Positions 32,541 to 42,795 of a DNA stretch of 64,000 bases are shown here, piece by piece (positions within the stretch are counted from its first letter, which is position 1; every line of letters begins with the position of its first letter). Under the pieces are notes generated by a model. The model made no database searches, was not told the origin of the DNA, and was given only the letters and a program-made list of their open reading frames with translations. The position numbers and the translations under genes were made by a program. Origin of the DNA: Isoetes taiwanensis (Eukaryota; Streptophyta; Lycopodiopsida; Isoetales; Isoetaceae); the NCBI GenBank assembly GCA_021234155.1, contig JAJEKV010000047.1, forward strand, positions 4,227,323 through 4,291,322. Direction: 5' to 3'.

Positions 32541-35486
32541 TAGGTGCGTTTGCAGCTGCAATTGTATATATGAGTATAGCCAACCTCCTGTCTGCCAATC
32601 CCTTATCACACATGAAACAGTGAATATCTATCCAGTAAGCAGGGCTACATTACAGTTTACCAGGTCTCCCGCGAGAGATTTTGGATTTTTTGTCCGGAAT
32701 GTTCTTGGCGCGATAAGTGACATCAATCAGTCTGCGCTGAGGATTTTTAATAAGACTCGATGGCTTTCCCTATCTCAATACCCAATTCCATGTTTCTAGT
32801 GAGTTTGTCAATGATTTCTCTGCGTTGTGCTTGCTCATCCATTTTCAAGTTTGAATTTGTCTCTCAGTACAAAGCATAAGATGGGTTTTCATATAGTTAA
32901 GGCTACCTGTAGGAAGCTGGAGGTCTACAAAGTAGAAAAGAATACCAGAAACATTTGAAAACCCACTTCATCAAATTCTTGGGCATGAAACCCATGCAAG
33001 GCATCTATTGTTCGTGTAGATATGATATCCTTAGATGGAGTTCAGATCATCTGGAGTTCAGATCATCTCCATTTTTGCAATATGTCAGCAGCTATCAACA
33101 TTGCACATCTCTAGAGCTATTAGCAACTATTTCAAGCATGTCTGCAATATACTCGTGTTATGGTGGCAGTACCAAGAGCAATCCACGCCTTACTGAAACA
33201 CATGCCCTTTGCATTCTTCTAGAATCTGTCATTAGAGAAATCTAAAATAATTTACCCGCTGCATGTGCTTAAAGCAAAATGCTGGATAAGATGTAAGTTA
33301 AATATTTTTTCCGTGACAAAATGAAAAGCCTATGTAAATATCAGTGTGTTTTTTATGAGTTATATAATATGGGTGTTATTTCGACAAAGGAAAGTCGTGC
33401 TCTTTGTGATAAGTTATACATGTCATCATTTTGTAGGTAAGTTTGGATTTCCAATCCTCCTTCATATCCAATAGTTAGCCACCCCTGGACCATCGCATAC
33501 CCCTACCACTGCAGTAGGTTGTTGTTCACATCACTTGCTTTTGATGTAATACTTCCTTATAGGTTACCAGATTACTATACACGATGCCATGACATTGCCG
33601 GGTTTTCTTTACTGTTTGTAGCAATCAGTCTAATCATGCATTGGAGTTTGTATTTCTGAAGATATTGTCTCTCGTAGTTATCCCCTTTAAGCCAAGTTTA
33701 GCCTTTGCACGTTTGGCTTGCTTGATTATGTACTGTGGTTTTTTGACATGAAACCTATTAAGCAAAGAAACAATGTTTGGTTTTATCAGATTTACCCAAA
33801 GTAGTAGAGCTTTGAAGGATTTGTGATACCTATTCTCTATGGTGGATTTTAACTTTGACATCTTTTGGACATGAGATATGTCTGAAGATTTCCATCTGGC
33901 CATGGTTGGCACATTCCATTCCGTGCACTAGTCATCAAATCCAACCATGTTCTAAAAGCAACGTGCATTATTTATGCAAAAGGATCTGCTCAGAAGGTCA
34001 TTTTAAGATCCATAAATGATAATAGATGCTGACTTCTAAAATAGTTATAGTGAATGTGTTAAATCAGGGAAAATACATTTCCAACCATAGTTTTACAGCC
34101 CTTACCATGAGAGATATAGGCAGTGAATGTATATTATAGGCGACGAGTGTATATTGTTGAAAGAACTTAAAAATGTTGTGCTCCGCACTTTTAAAGAATT
34201 TATGTTGCAGTTGATGACAACTACTTTCAATTTGTTTGCGTTCACATTATTTTCATGTCCACACCCTATTACTTTTGAGATGTACATTGGCATCCTCTTT
34301 ATTTGCTAATGCTCAACTAGGTTACCCACAATTAGCTTTTAAAACTTTTGTTAAAGCCAGACACAAACATTGCCTCCTCTGAAAGAAGAGGCTTTTTTCG
34401 TATGTTTAGAATCTCTATGTATGATCCAATGATTTATTACATGCATATGTCATCCTTGAGAGTTGCACACTTGCATTTGTTAATGCTATAAAAGCATTGA
34501 ATACATAACACTTAAATTTGATTTAGGGGCAAATCGGTTCCATTACCAAATGAATAGTATGCATATTTAGGACTTTCATGCTACAACAATAAGTTTGTAC
34601 TTTTGTAGCTAAGCCCTATAATGTTGGGTTCCTGATGGAATCTTGGATATTTTTAGCTTCCTGTAGTGATGGAGTTCAAATCCGTATCTCTAGAATGTTC
34701 AATGTTGTTCCTAATTGTATTAACATTTTGCTTCATATTTTGTAATTACAGCTAACTGATGTTGCAACTTATTTCTTTTTGTTAATGGAAGAGCAATGTT
34801 GTGATGATGCACAGGTTATATGTTGTTAGATTCAAGTATCTCAAACTGCAACTTTAGCATCTTTAGAACCATAATGGTTTGTTGTACAAAGCCAATTGCC
34901 TTAGTTTCATCATGACCATCTACTTCATACTAATTTTGACAGTCATACCATCTATTCACCTGTGCATTCATCTTCTGTGAAAAAAATTCTGAACCAGCAG
35001 GCATCCCTCTATTCTTTCATGGGTTCAAACTTAGAGCAGAGAATGAACTATTTTATTTGCTGAGATTCAACATTATCTTTTAATTTTCTCTTGCCTCATT
35101 GCCCTTAATGCAATAGAGACAAATCCCATGTATGCCTGTCTTGAACTTTCTGCAGCAAGCTCACTTGCTTTATCTTTCCTCGGAGACAAAGCCTGATCTT
35201 GATGGTCCTAATATAGACTATTCCCTGTGCTAAGAGATATATATTGCATACATAATGCATAAGAGTAGCCGAATGTAATGCAGTCCAAACATGATTCTCA
35301 AAAAAGTCGACAATAATACCATGCTCTAAAATCAAGAAATTTTTCAGCATAGCTAGAAGCAACAATTATATGCACAATTCCCCTTCAAATTTCATAAAGA
35401 ATAGAAGTACTTTTGTTTATATCTTTCTATTACTCAATCTTCAATGTCTTTCATTCAAACAAATATGTTTGAATGAAAACATGGCA
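32541..35486. other. gene-poor AT-rich stretch
   Basis: I see no supported gene, RNA gene or clear repeat in these three kilobases. 33040-33065 has a short duplicated phrase (gttcagatcatct twice). ORFs are short and without recognisable motifs. Confidence 0.5.
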
Positions 35487-35650
35487 TTATCGCTGCTAGG
35501 GCTTTTCCAACCCTTCGGGGGCGGAAGTTTCATTACCCGGGCAGTAATACGTCTGTTGCACTTTTGTATTAGGTCGCATAGGTTGATTAGTCTTCGCAGA
35601 CGATAAAAACCATTCAATTCAATTCAAGTCAATTCAAGTCAATTTATTTT
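35487..35650 (+). mobile_element. 5'-truncated LINE tail of the (CAATT)n family
   Basis: The segment ends gtcttcgcagacgataaaaa followed by ccattcaattcaattcaagtcaattc repeats. It matches the 3' end of the LINE at 49000-51490, which has aaaacccttcgggc, gtagtaatatgtct, gtctctgcgaacaataaaaa and (caatt) units in the same order. Only the last about 160 bp of the element inserted or survived. Confidence 0.75.
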
Positions 35651-36450
35651 AAAACTGGCGCGGTTGTGGCAATTGCTCCATAATCTTTTCAATATCCTTC
35701 TTCAAACCCGACAGCAAGCATCTGGTCAGCTTCATCAAAACTACAGAGTGACCAGTCTCATTAGGGCGGATTTGGGGTCTCAAAATGGCTCATATCTTGG
35801 GTTAAAGATTTCCACGTCAGATTCGCCACGACCAATCAGGTTTGCGCCTCTTTTGCGAAAGTCAGTATTAGTTGGCACGTAGAAGAATGAGCAGGCTTAC
35901 TTGGCATTTACATGGCGTATTTTCATAGGGGATGCCTGCGCTTTTGTTGCAACCATATTAATGGCCATATTTTTCGGGAATCACTTCGCCGCCCAAAATA
36001 ATGGTTACTTTGACCACCTACTGTTAGCGTCACCAACTCCCTTGTCAAATTTTGGCGCTAAACTTTTGTACTGTCACTCCGGCGCCTCTACGTGCATCCT
36101 CTCCGCCTTCACTCCTCATCTGCAATCCATGTCTCCTATAATTTCTGTGTTCTTGCCTCATTTACAGAACTCCCAAGGTGAAAAAGTGGGAGGTTTTGTC
36201 TCAATAGGTTCGTGGGTGAGTATGCTGCCATCAACGAGGGGCGAGCATAGAGTTAAGCGACAAAGGCAATCAGACGTGCGGACACATTGGATAGGTAGGA
36301 TAAAAGAGTTCAAGTTGAATTCTAGCGGCCGGAAAGTGGAAAGTATAACAATACGACATGCATATACCCCTTCTGATATATGGCCAAAGAGCTAATCTCC
36401 ACCAAAAACAGCTTCCCAAAATTGCCCTCAAATGGTAACCACCTTAATCG
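35651..36450. other. left edge of the compact gene block
   Basis: The 35901-36395 frame (164 residues, MAFTWRIFIGDACAFVA start with one hydrophobic segment) is open but unrecognised. 35777-35835 resembles, in inverted orientation, 46425-46490 on the other side of the block (shared ttggggtctcaaaa core), a possible pair of terminal repeats. Confidence 0.35.
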
Positions 36451-36517
36451 GATCACATGACGCGAAGCTGTCTGTCAGCTATTTAAGTGCGTAGAAACAA
36501 TTTCGCGTCGTGTGATC
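36451..36517. promoter_or_regulatory. phased inverted module 1
   Basis: Left arm gatcacatgacgcgaa (36451-36466) and right arm ttcgcgtcgtgtgatc (36502-36517); arm starts are 51 bp apart. It lies 82 bp upstream of the 36599 ORF; the spacer contains tatttaag. Confidence 0.85.
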
Positions 36518-36598
36518 TCCTTATCTTTTCATTTCTTTCGTTGACATGTGTTTACAAACAAATTTATTGTGCAGGTTTATGTTTATCAGACGTCGTGG

Positions 36599-37355
36599 AT
36601 GTCGTTCCAGCTGAAAGCATTAGTAGTGTCCTTGCGGGGTATAGGCATCTAGTTATACGGACATGATTACAAGGTAAAGGTCAGGAAACCGAGCTTGAGG
36701 CCGGTTGAATTGCCTCCTTTAAGTGAACTTTGTAAGCCACAGACTAATGAGAACAATGTAATTGCAATGAAGAAATGCCTGGCTGACGAGGTGCAAGCGG
36801 GAATGTCTGAAAACGGAGGCGTGAGGATGAGTTTCAAAATCTTCACACCATTTGAGGTATTTGCTAACATATTCCAGATGGCGCAGGAAGTTCGAAAAAC
36901 TCCGACGTGCTTTCTCCCCCTTGCCGATTTTGTGGATGGCTTATTTTTTGTTCCGACTTGGAATGTTCGATTCCACGAATCATCCGGTCAACTAACAGAG
37001 TGCCGCGTAGTTAAGTCCTCCTTTAAGTTCAGATACTTTCTTCCAAAACAATATTTGTCAACTGGAACGAAGGAAACGGAAAAAGAGAGGCTGCACAACT
37101 TTTTGGGAGCCGTTTGAGGACCATAGCAGACACTTCGATGCGGTAGATATTCGAGTATGGCGAGGGGAGGAAGTTATTTATACAACCACCATGGAAATCG
37201 AATGGCCATTATCATAGCTAGGAGTGCTAATGGAGACAGAGGAGATTGCTAACGACTTCCATTATTTCATTGATGGCATTAGGGTTGGTTACAGGCAAGA
37301 GGAAAATGTAAAGTTTAGTGATTTCGCGATCAGCAAGAAATTGTCTATCGCCTAG
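36599..37355 (+). pseudogene. unknown gene a of the compact block
   Basis: From ATG 36599 (MSFQLKALVVSLRGIGI) the frame meets TAG at 36650-36652, then runs open to 37117 with segments such as ELPPLSELCKPQTNENN, SFKIFTPFEVFANIFQMAQE, PLADFVDGLFFVPTWNVRF and VKSSFKFRYFLPKQYLS. After the TGA at 37115-37117 protein-like sequence continues in other frames (FDAVDIRVWRGEEVIYTTTM, IANDFHYFIDGIRVGYRQEE) to a TAG at 37353-37355. So one gene of roughly 250 residues has at least one stop and one or two shifts. It is globular-looking and not low-complexity. I recognise no family. It lies directly after module 1 and before the H3-like gene, same strand. Confidence 0.55.
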
Positions 37356-37383
37356 CGCTTTGAATCTCGGTTTTTTATTTGTG

Positions 37384-37443
37384 TTTTTGTCCGATGTTTT
37401 TTTAGGGTTCCGTATTTTGTCCGATATTTTTTTAGGGTTCCGT
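37384..37443. repeat. 30-bp tandem duplication
   Basis: ttttgtccgat followed by a T run and tttagggttccgta occurs twice with one difference. It is in the space between gene a and the H3-like gene. The agggttc words resemble teloboxes. Confidence 0.8.
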
Positions 37444-37552
37444 ACAATTATTTAAAAAAGCTACCATCATATTTTACTTCTAACTTCTATTTTTTACTAT
37501 TTATCTCTTGTCAGTTGTCTATTTTTATCAGTGCGCCATCCGCTAAGAATCC

Positions 37553-38357
37553 ATGGCAAGAACTAAGCAAACCGCAAGGATCCATCCAGGTGGTGTAAGG
37601 CCAGGTGATTACATTAGTCCGCCTCCTTCATCCACATCTGAATCTGAAGTCTCTGATAGAGATTCTCTCCTCCGACCATGCCTATCAGAAGCTGCGGAAA
37701 AGAACTCCGCATGACAGACGGTGGGAGAAGCAGCTCGGCAGTAAGTAGGGAGGTGCACTCCGGTTCGGAGATGGAGGATGAAAATGTGAGAGATCGCCAA
37801 GCAGAATATGACGTCGGATTAATTATTGGGCAGCCGCCTCTTCTTGCTCTTCCTGCTCCTCCTGTGGATGCGCCAGGACCTTCAAATCAAAGGAGGAGGC
37901 CCAACGTCAGAAAGGGGAAGGCGATCAAAAATGTGAGGAGATGGCCGGAAGAGTCGGCCGAGAAACAGCCTGCAAATGTTGAGGTGGGTGAGGGTAGTGG
38001 CCGGAAGCGGAAGATGGAGCTTGACATTAAAGCGCTTCGCGAGATTAAGAAGTATCAGAAGAGCACGGAGATGGTCATTCCACGCCTCCCATTTGTGAGG
38101 CTTGTGAAAGAGATTCTGCAAGAGTGTGGTGCGATACATCATACCAGTTACAGAATTCATGCAACTGCCTTAAATGCTCTTCAAATGGCTTCGGAAGCAG
38201 TTGGTGTCGGTCTGTTCGAGGACTCGCAGCTTGCAGCAATACATGCCAAGCGGGTGACTGTCATGCCCAAGGACATGCGCTTGATCTTACGTATAAGGGA
38301 TCCTAAGTACTATGGTCAAAATTTTATGGCTGAATACAACAAGAAGAAAGACCCCCC
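37553..38357 (+). pseudogene. divergent histone H3-like gene with canonical H3 N-terminus, frameshifted
   Basis: ATG 37553 opens with MARTKQTAR, identical to the first nine residues of eukaryotic H3 including Lys4; residues 10-14 are IHPGG instead of KSTGG. That frame stops at 37712-37714. A second frame, open across the same point, carries a histone fold: [12 protein letters not shown] (alpha-N), [12 protein letters not shown] (alpha-1), [17 protein letters not shown] (alpha-2) and [20 protein letters not shown] with [10 protein letters not shown] (alpha-3). Canonical H3 reads nearly the same at LFED.[16 protein letters not shown]. The linker between tail and fold is about 150 residues, far longer than in H3. 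The first loop has a few extra residues, and a C-terminal extension ([17 protein letters not shown]) follows. A MITE cuts it at 38358. It could be a centromeric-type H3, a viral histone, or an H3-fusion. Confidence 0.8.
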
Positions 38358-38678
38358 GGGCATAAGCATGCTACAGGTGTTCACTTTTGGAACCTGCCAA
38401 AGTACCTACACTGGGTACTTTAGAAATGGGTACTGTTTTCTTATTCTTTTTATCAAAACTAATTCAAAAGTCCAAAATAAAAGTCAAAAGCATGTTAATA
38501 TTGAAGGCCAAGATAAAGACAGTACTATTGGAGGTGAAAATGAAGGAACCCAATTTAATACTTATTAGTTATTGAGCCATCATATAAGTACCCAGTACCT
38601 AGTATTGGGTACTTTTTTAGGTAGTTTTATGGTCCCTAAATAATACTTTTTAAGGTACACTGTAACATGCTTATGCCC
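38358..38678. mobile_element. 321-bp MITE-like element in the 3' end of the H3-like gene
   Basis: Terminal inverted repeats are gggcataagcatgctacagg at 38358 onward and cactgtaacatgcttatgcc at 38658-38677. An internal imperfect palindrome pairs gtacctacactgggtac with gtacccagtacctagtattg. Both flanks are C-rich, so the target duplication is ambiguous. It has no coding capacity. Confidence 0.78.
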
Positions 38679-38835
38679 CCCCAGAAAAAAGGCAGTGAAG
38701 TGCCTTTGTGTTTTTTTCATATGTATAATATTCTTTAATGTAATGGCTTTCCTTATAAGCTTCATCTCTTAGTCTATTTCTTTCTTAGAAGACTAGGTTC
38801 GCACTTTGTATTTTTTTTTTAAGGTTATACGTGAG
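38679..38835. other. short spacer after the MITE
   Basis: Continuation of the H3-like gene 3' flank (agaaaaaaggcagtgaag onward). Nothing further recognised. Confidence 0.4.
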
Positions 38836-38905
38836 GATCACACGACGCGTAGCAAGCATTGTGCTTTTTTTTTTTTGCACATACTAGTTTTCGCGTCGTG
38901 TGATC
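38836..38905. promoter_or_regulatory. phased inverted module 2
   Basis: Left arm gatcacacgacgcgta (38836-38851), right arm ttcgcgtcgtgtgatc (38890-38905); starts 54 bp apart, the longest spacing because of a T14 run in the spacer. It is 148 bp upstream of the 39054 ATG. Confidence 0.9.
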
Positions 38906-38906
38906 C

Positions 38907-38927
38907 AACCCTAACCCTAACCCTAAA
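38907..38927. repeat. telomere-like CCCTAA triplet
   Basis: Three ccctaa units ending in ccctaaa follow directly on the right arm of module 2. It could be a telobox promoter element of the kind found upstream of plant genes, or a terminal relic of a linear molecule; three units are too few to decide. Confidence 0.7.
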
Positions 38928-39053
38928 TTGTACGGACAAATCTCCCCACAAAGGCTGTGTCCCCTTTCATAATCGACAACGGCTACTTGAGTTCAGAAGT
39001 GACAGTGCCTTACCGCTCCTAAACATCTTCTTGCATTCGTCGTCTGCTTCGCC

Positions 39054-40501
39054 ATGGATTGTTATGTGAAGTTCCTGGAATGGTATGCATCTGCCCACAT
39101 GACAATGAGGAAGTTGCGCCGACTGCGATTTATCCGTTCTATTGTAAGGAGTTGGACATCATGGGAAACAGTAGCGATCTTGGATGCTATCGCGAGGTTG
39201 CTTTAGCTTTCTGCCGGACCGCTTTGGCTCATCGGACGTCTTTTGCAGATGTTCCTGGGTCGTGGATTCCAAAACCAGCTCTAGAGGAAGCGGCTTCCCA
39301 TTTGCAAACAGCGAAGACGTTTTTCAAGAATGCTGCGCAGCGAGCTCCTCCTGGCTGCGTCCTTGTACTTAAGAAGGTATTCGCTAGTTATTGCATTCTG
39401 CTCGGCCAAACCGAAGATACACTGGAAACAATGAAATCTTTAAGCCAAGAGGGGTCAGTTATGTGTGATGATGCTGACTATGACGTAGAAATGGAGATAG
39501 ATCTATAAGAAGAAGAGCAAGAATGTAGGAGTTTTGGCATCGACGCACTGTCCTTGGGTGAACCAGAGGAGGAAGATGATTCTGAAGGTGATGGGATTGA
39601 GGATGAGGATGAGGATGAGGATGAGGATGAGGATGAGGATGAGGATGAGGATGAGGATGAGGATGAGGATGACAAGAAGTTGTCTGACATAACGCCAATT
39701 TTAATGGAAGGCAAAGAATACTTATTGCTAAGTGATATACTGAGGAACCCGTCTTTGTTACGAATGTGTGCTAGGGAAGACGAGCTTATCAGTACCTTGG
39801 CCGAATGGGTAAACCTAGGCCTAGATTTTGTAGAGGACTTGGACAAAGAGATGTTTAAAGTGTCTTCTTATACCGGCAATGCTATAAAGCTTAAAGAAGC
39901 CTATCAGAGGCTGGAGTCTCGATATGCTCAAGAGGAGGCGAATCTGCCAACGGAAGAAGAATTCCAACGTCTCCGTGCAATGCTGCCAACATGATCTATA
40001 GGTTTGGCAGGCCTTTCAGTCAATCGGGGCAGCATAAGCCTCATGGATGAGGACAAATGTGAAGAAGATAACCTTGAGGGATCTTATTTGTGGGAAATAG
40101 ATGATTTTTCTTGCCGACATGCATGCGGGGGACAGGAAAGATTGAAGAACTCGACATTGTTACGATATATCTCAAGATTCGTTAATGGGGAGATAATCGT
40201 CTTCAGAACTTTCAGTCCAAAAGGTGCAGAGTTTGTCTATTACATCCGTGCATTATGCATGTTCGGGAATCATTCCCAATTGGCAGCAAACACTGAAAGG
40301 GTGATAGCAATTCGGCGGGACTTTGTGTTACAATGACCAAGCCACTCTGCGGGTTAGCAATACATTAAATTTTTTAGCTGCTGGCTTGCATCACCCAAGG
40401 TTTGAAGCTGGGGTCGATAATATTGGAGTCATTGCCTTGTTGGATCAGTGCGGCAGGGGATTGAAAGCCTTGAAAGAGCATGAAATTGACGACGAAGCTT
40501 G
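39054..40501 (+). pseudogene. unknown acidic gene c of the compact block, two in-frame stops
   Basis: The 39059-40336 frame is open except for TAA at 39506-39508 and TGA at 39992-39994. Three pieces in the same frame make about 425 residues. It begins near ATG 39054 (MDCYVKFLEWYASAH) with an early frameshift near 39100. Segments: FYCKELDIMGNSSDLGCYRE, ALEEAASHLQTAKTFFKNAA, an acidic EDEDED run encoded by a GAGGAT hexanucleotide repeat, ITPILMEGKEYLLLSDILRN, EWVNLGLDFVEDLDKEMFKV, LRYISRFVNGEIIVFRTFSP. A further shift near 40330 leads to FEAGVDNIGVIALLDQCGRG and an end at 40499-40501. I recognise no family. Few lesions over so long a frame mean recent decay, read-through, or sequence errors. 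Confidence 0.6.
39600..39671 (+). repeat. (GAGGAT)n hexanucleotide microsatellite inside gene c
   Basis: About twelve gaggat units encode a Glu-Asp run. Because the unit is six bases, changes in copy number keep the frame. Confidence 0.95.
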
Positions 40502-40602
40502 AAAAATTGGAAGTTATATATTTTTGAACTTGTATTTGTAAAATTACTTATGTATGGATTGTATCGCCGAAATTATTAATAAAAATTATTTTATTTATAT
40601 TT

Positions 40603-40668
40603 ATTCACACCACGCGAAATACATCAGTTTGATTTTTTTACGAACACGAGCTTTCGCGTCGTGTGATA
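40603..40668. promoter_or_regulatory. phased inverted module 3
   Basis: Left arm attcacaccacgcgaa (40603-40618), right arm ttcgcgtcgtgtgata (40653-40668); starts 50 bp apart. It lies between gene c and gene d. Confidence 0.85.
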
Positions 40669-40721
40669 TTTCTCTTGAAGAAATGAATTTTATTGGAAAA
40701 AAAACAATTAATTTATATATT

Positions 40722-40787
40722 CTTCACACGAAGTGAGAAGCAACGGTCCATTTTCCTGACCGACGGCATCCTTCGCGTCGTGTGACT
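40722..40787. promoter_or_regulatory. phased inverted module 4
   Basis: Left arm cttcacacgaagtgag (40722-40737, degenerate), right arm ttcgcgtcgtgtgact (40772-40787); starts 50 bp apart. It ends 23 bp before the TATA box of gene d. Confidence 0.8.
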
Positions 40788-40809
40788 CAAGCTACTACGA
40801 AATCTATCT

Positions 40810-40817
40810 TATAAATA
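40810..40817 (+). promoter_or_regulatory. TATA box of gene d
   Basis: tataaata, 96 bp before the ATG at 40913 and 23 bp after module 4. A C/T-rich leader (tcttccgccttccgcc) follows. Confidence 0.7.
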
Positions 40818-40912
40818 GAAGACCTTTTATCTTGCCTTCGACCTCCGATCCTCTTCCGCCTTCCGCCTTCCGCTCATCTTCCACTTCTGCATTCTGCATT
40901 CTCATCGCTCCG

Positions 40913-41299
40913 ATGGCATCTCCATCTTTCTCTAGTAAGCGACCACGCCAGGATAGCACTCCCCCGCGCCAAGAGCTCCCCGTGGACATCACCCTTGCAG
41001 TGGTGATGAAGAGATTCAAAGAGATCCACAATGAGAACAGTCGTCTTGTTGCCGAGAATATTCAGGCGGTCGACAGATTAGCCTTCACGAGGGCGCTCCT
41101 GCATGAGCTCGCCAAAACATTCGCCATGTACCAAGAGGCGACTAGCCGCAGGGCCGAGGCAGTTGAAACTGCCCACAATATTTCGCAGGCCTTAGAAGAT
41201 ATGGAGAAGAAGCTCCGAGCTGCGGAGGATGAGAATGCAGCTTTAAGGCTTCAGCTAGAGGATCATGAAGATCAGTTAGAGGATCATGAAGATCCCTAG
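40913..41299 (+). CDS. small coiled-coil protein, gene d of the compact block, 128 aa
   Basis: The start at 40913 is chosen because it gives the MAS-Ser-rich start shared with genes e and f and lies at a fixed distance from a TATA box; the open frame itself extends to 40832. The N-terminus is basic (SSKRPRQDSTPPRQELP), followed by VDITLAVVMKRFKEIHNENS, which matches gene f (ELPSDIVLGVLMKRLKE). The rest is a charged helix with heptad-like spacing (ALEDMEKKLRAAEDENAALR) and a duplicated QLEDHED end. Likely an oligomerising coiled-coil protein; a basic head plus coil would suit DNA binding, but no known DNA-binding domain is evident. Intact, which is unusual in this block. Confidence 0.7.
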   Translation: MASPSFSSKRPRQDSTPPRQELPVDITLAVVMKRFKEIHNENSRLVAENIQAVDRLAFTRALLHELAKTFAMYQEATSRRAEAVETAHNISQALEDMEKKLRAAEDENAALRLQLEDHEDQLEDHEDP

Positions 41300-41410
41300 C
41301 CGTTCTATATATTTTTTGCTTCAATGAAAAAGTTTTTGTTGATATATATATTATTGTTTTCGATGCTATATTTATTCTCTTGTTCAAATGTATGTTTTGT
41401 TTTATTAAAA

Positions 41411-41477
41411 GATCACACGACATGAAATGCCATGCTTGCAATTAGGTAGCAATCAATGGATTTCGCGTCGTATGATC
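41411..41477. promoter_or_regulatory. phased inverted module 5
   Basis: Left arm gatcacacgacatgaa (41411-41426), right arm ttcgcgtcgtatgatc (41462-41477); starts 51 bp apart. It is downstream of gene d. Confidence 0.9.
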
Positions 41478-41751
41478 TCCATAATGTACACCTCGGTGTA
41501 TGTACAAATTCCTGGTTTATTAATAGAAAACTATCTGTAACACAAACATCTAGCTAGATTATGTGATATCTTGCAGGTAAATGCGAATTAGTCATATCTA
41601 GGGTGAAAGCACGTGGCATGTGGATGACAACGTCTACTCACATAGGATGACAACGTCACGTGGCATGCGCTGCCACAATAACACCGTCTTTTGTACGACT
41701 AACTTTTGTACGACTAGATGGGCCTGCATACCGTACGGCTAGGATCTGACG

Positions 41752-41817
41752 GATTCCATGATGCGAACATAGGCTACCGTTGCCTAATTGCATGCTATAA
41801 TTTCGCCTCGTAGGATT
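41752..41817. promoter_or_regulatory. phased inverted module 6 (weakest copy)
   Basis: Left arm gattccatgatgcgaa (41752-41767), right arm ttcgcctcgtaggatt (41802-41817); starts 50 bp apart. The arms are degenerate but the spacing is exact. It lies 56 bp before the TATA box of gene e. Confidence 0.65.
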
Positions 41818-41872
41818 ATTACACAGACTTATCGGTACTCGCAACCGTAGATTCCAACGTATCTGTAGTTTC

Positions 41873-41880
41873 TATATAAA
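41873..41880 (+). promoter_or_regulatory. TATA box of gene e
   Basis: tatataaa, 91 bp before ATG 41971, with a C/T-rich leader after it as in genes d and f. Confidence 0.7.
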
Positions 41881-41970
41881 ACGTCGGACGCCATTGTTTT
41901 CTCCTATCCGCCATCTCCTGTTCTACCACATCCGCCCTCAGCCATCTCCCCTTCATTCTCATCTCTTTCA

Positions 41971-42389
41971 ATGGCCTCCAGCTCCAGTTCCATCCCTGCC
42001 GAGATCTTGTCTCAAGTTCTGGTGAAGGAAATTAAGAACATTCGTGATGAAGATGAGGAACAGATCCACCTTTTTTGAAAGAAAAGAATCATGAAGACGT
42101 CGCCAAGCTGGTTGCGGCAGAGGACAAGGCCTCCTTCTATAGGGAGGTGATTTTAGTGCGCGACAATCAGCGGGCTGCCATAGACCGCGAATTGCGCGCC
42201 ACGAGATCTAACCTCCAAGAGAGGCTTAGGGCCGCAATCGAAGCGGGCGAGGCTGCTCGAGATCAACACGATGAGCGGGAAGATAAGGTTGCAGAGTATG
42301 AGAACGTGGTTGCGGCGCAGGCAATCATGTTGGAGGAGCAGAAAAAAATTATCAGTGCCCTCCAGGAAGAGCTTGCCCGGCGATCATAG
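41971..42389 (+). pseudogene. small coiled-coil protein, gene e, single-base shift
   Basis: ATG 41971 gives MASSSSSIPAEILSQVLVKE then stops at TGA 42076-42078, just after a run of six T. The frame opening at 42075 continues with KNHEDVAKLVAAEDKASFYR and a long charged helix (RDQHDEREDKVAEYENVVAA, KKIISALQEELARRS). One base lost in the T run explains the break, so this is either a young lesion or a homopolymer sequencing error. The organisation (MAS-Ser start, (S/A)(D/E)I.xxVLxK.xK helix, coil) parallels genes d and f. Confidence 0.65.
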
Positions 42390-42517
42390 GCATCGGGCTC
42401 CTCCTAGAGGGGCCCGTCTTTTTTTAATGTTTGTAATTATTTTGTTTCGCAATGGAAAAAGTTTTTAAAAAATGTGCCGAATATTACGTTTCCTATTTTT
42501 AATTTTCAATATCCGTG

Positions 42518-42583
42518 GTACACACGAAGCGAAACCCTTCATAAGCTTTTAAATCGCGTGTGCAGATCTCGCGTGGTGTGATA
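42518..42583. promoter_or_regulatory. phased inverted module 7
   Basis: Left arm gtacacacgaagcgaa (42518-42533), right arm ctcgcgtggtgtgata (42568-42583); starts 50 bp apart. It lies between genes e and f. Confidence 0.8.
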
Positions 42584-42714
42584 CAGTGTACTTAGAATAG
42601 TTAATGTATTCCAGCGGACAATACCATTAATGTGTTCTAGCGGACAACCGACAGAATCCGCTTAGCACGTGCGACAGCAGCCGACTGTATTTAATATGTT
42701 CAAGCGCTAATATG

Positions 42715-42720
42715 TATAAA
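42715..42720 (+). promoter_or_regulatory. TATA box of gene f
   Basis: tataaa, 81 bp before ATG 42796. Confidence 0.6.
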
Positions 42721-42795
42721 TTGAGGTCCTTGCATTGTGCTCCTTCCTCCGGTTAGAGTCTTCGCTCCCTTCACTTCTATAATCTTAACGTCCCT

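Noticed and set aside
38907-38927. True telomere or interstitial telomere array
   Set aside because: Only three units; kept as a short telomere-like motif, not as a telomere.
39459-39846. His-Pro and Ser-rich ORFs on the minus strand
   Set aside because: Shadows of the (GAGGAT)n repeat in gene c.
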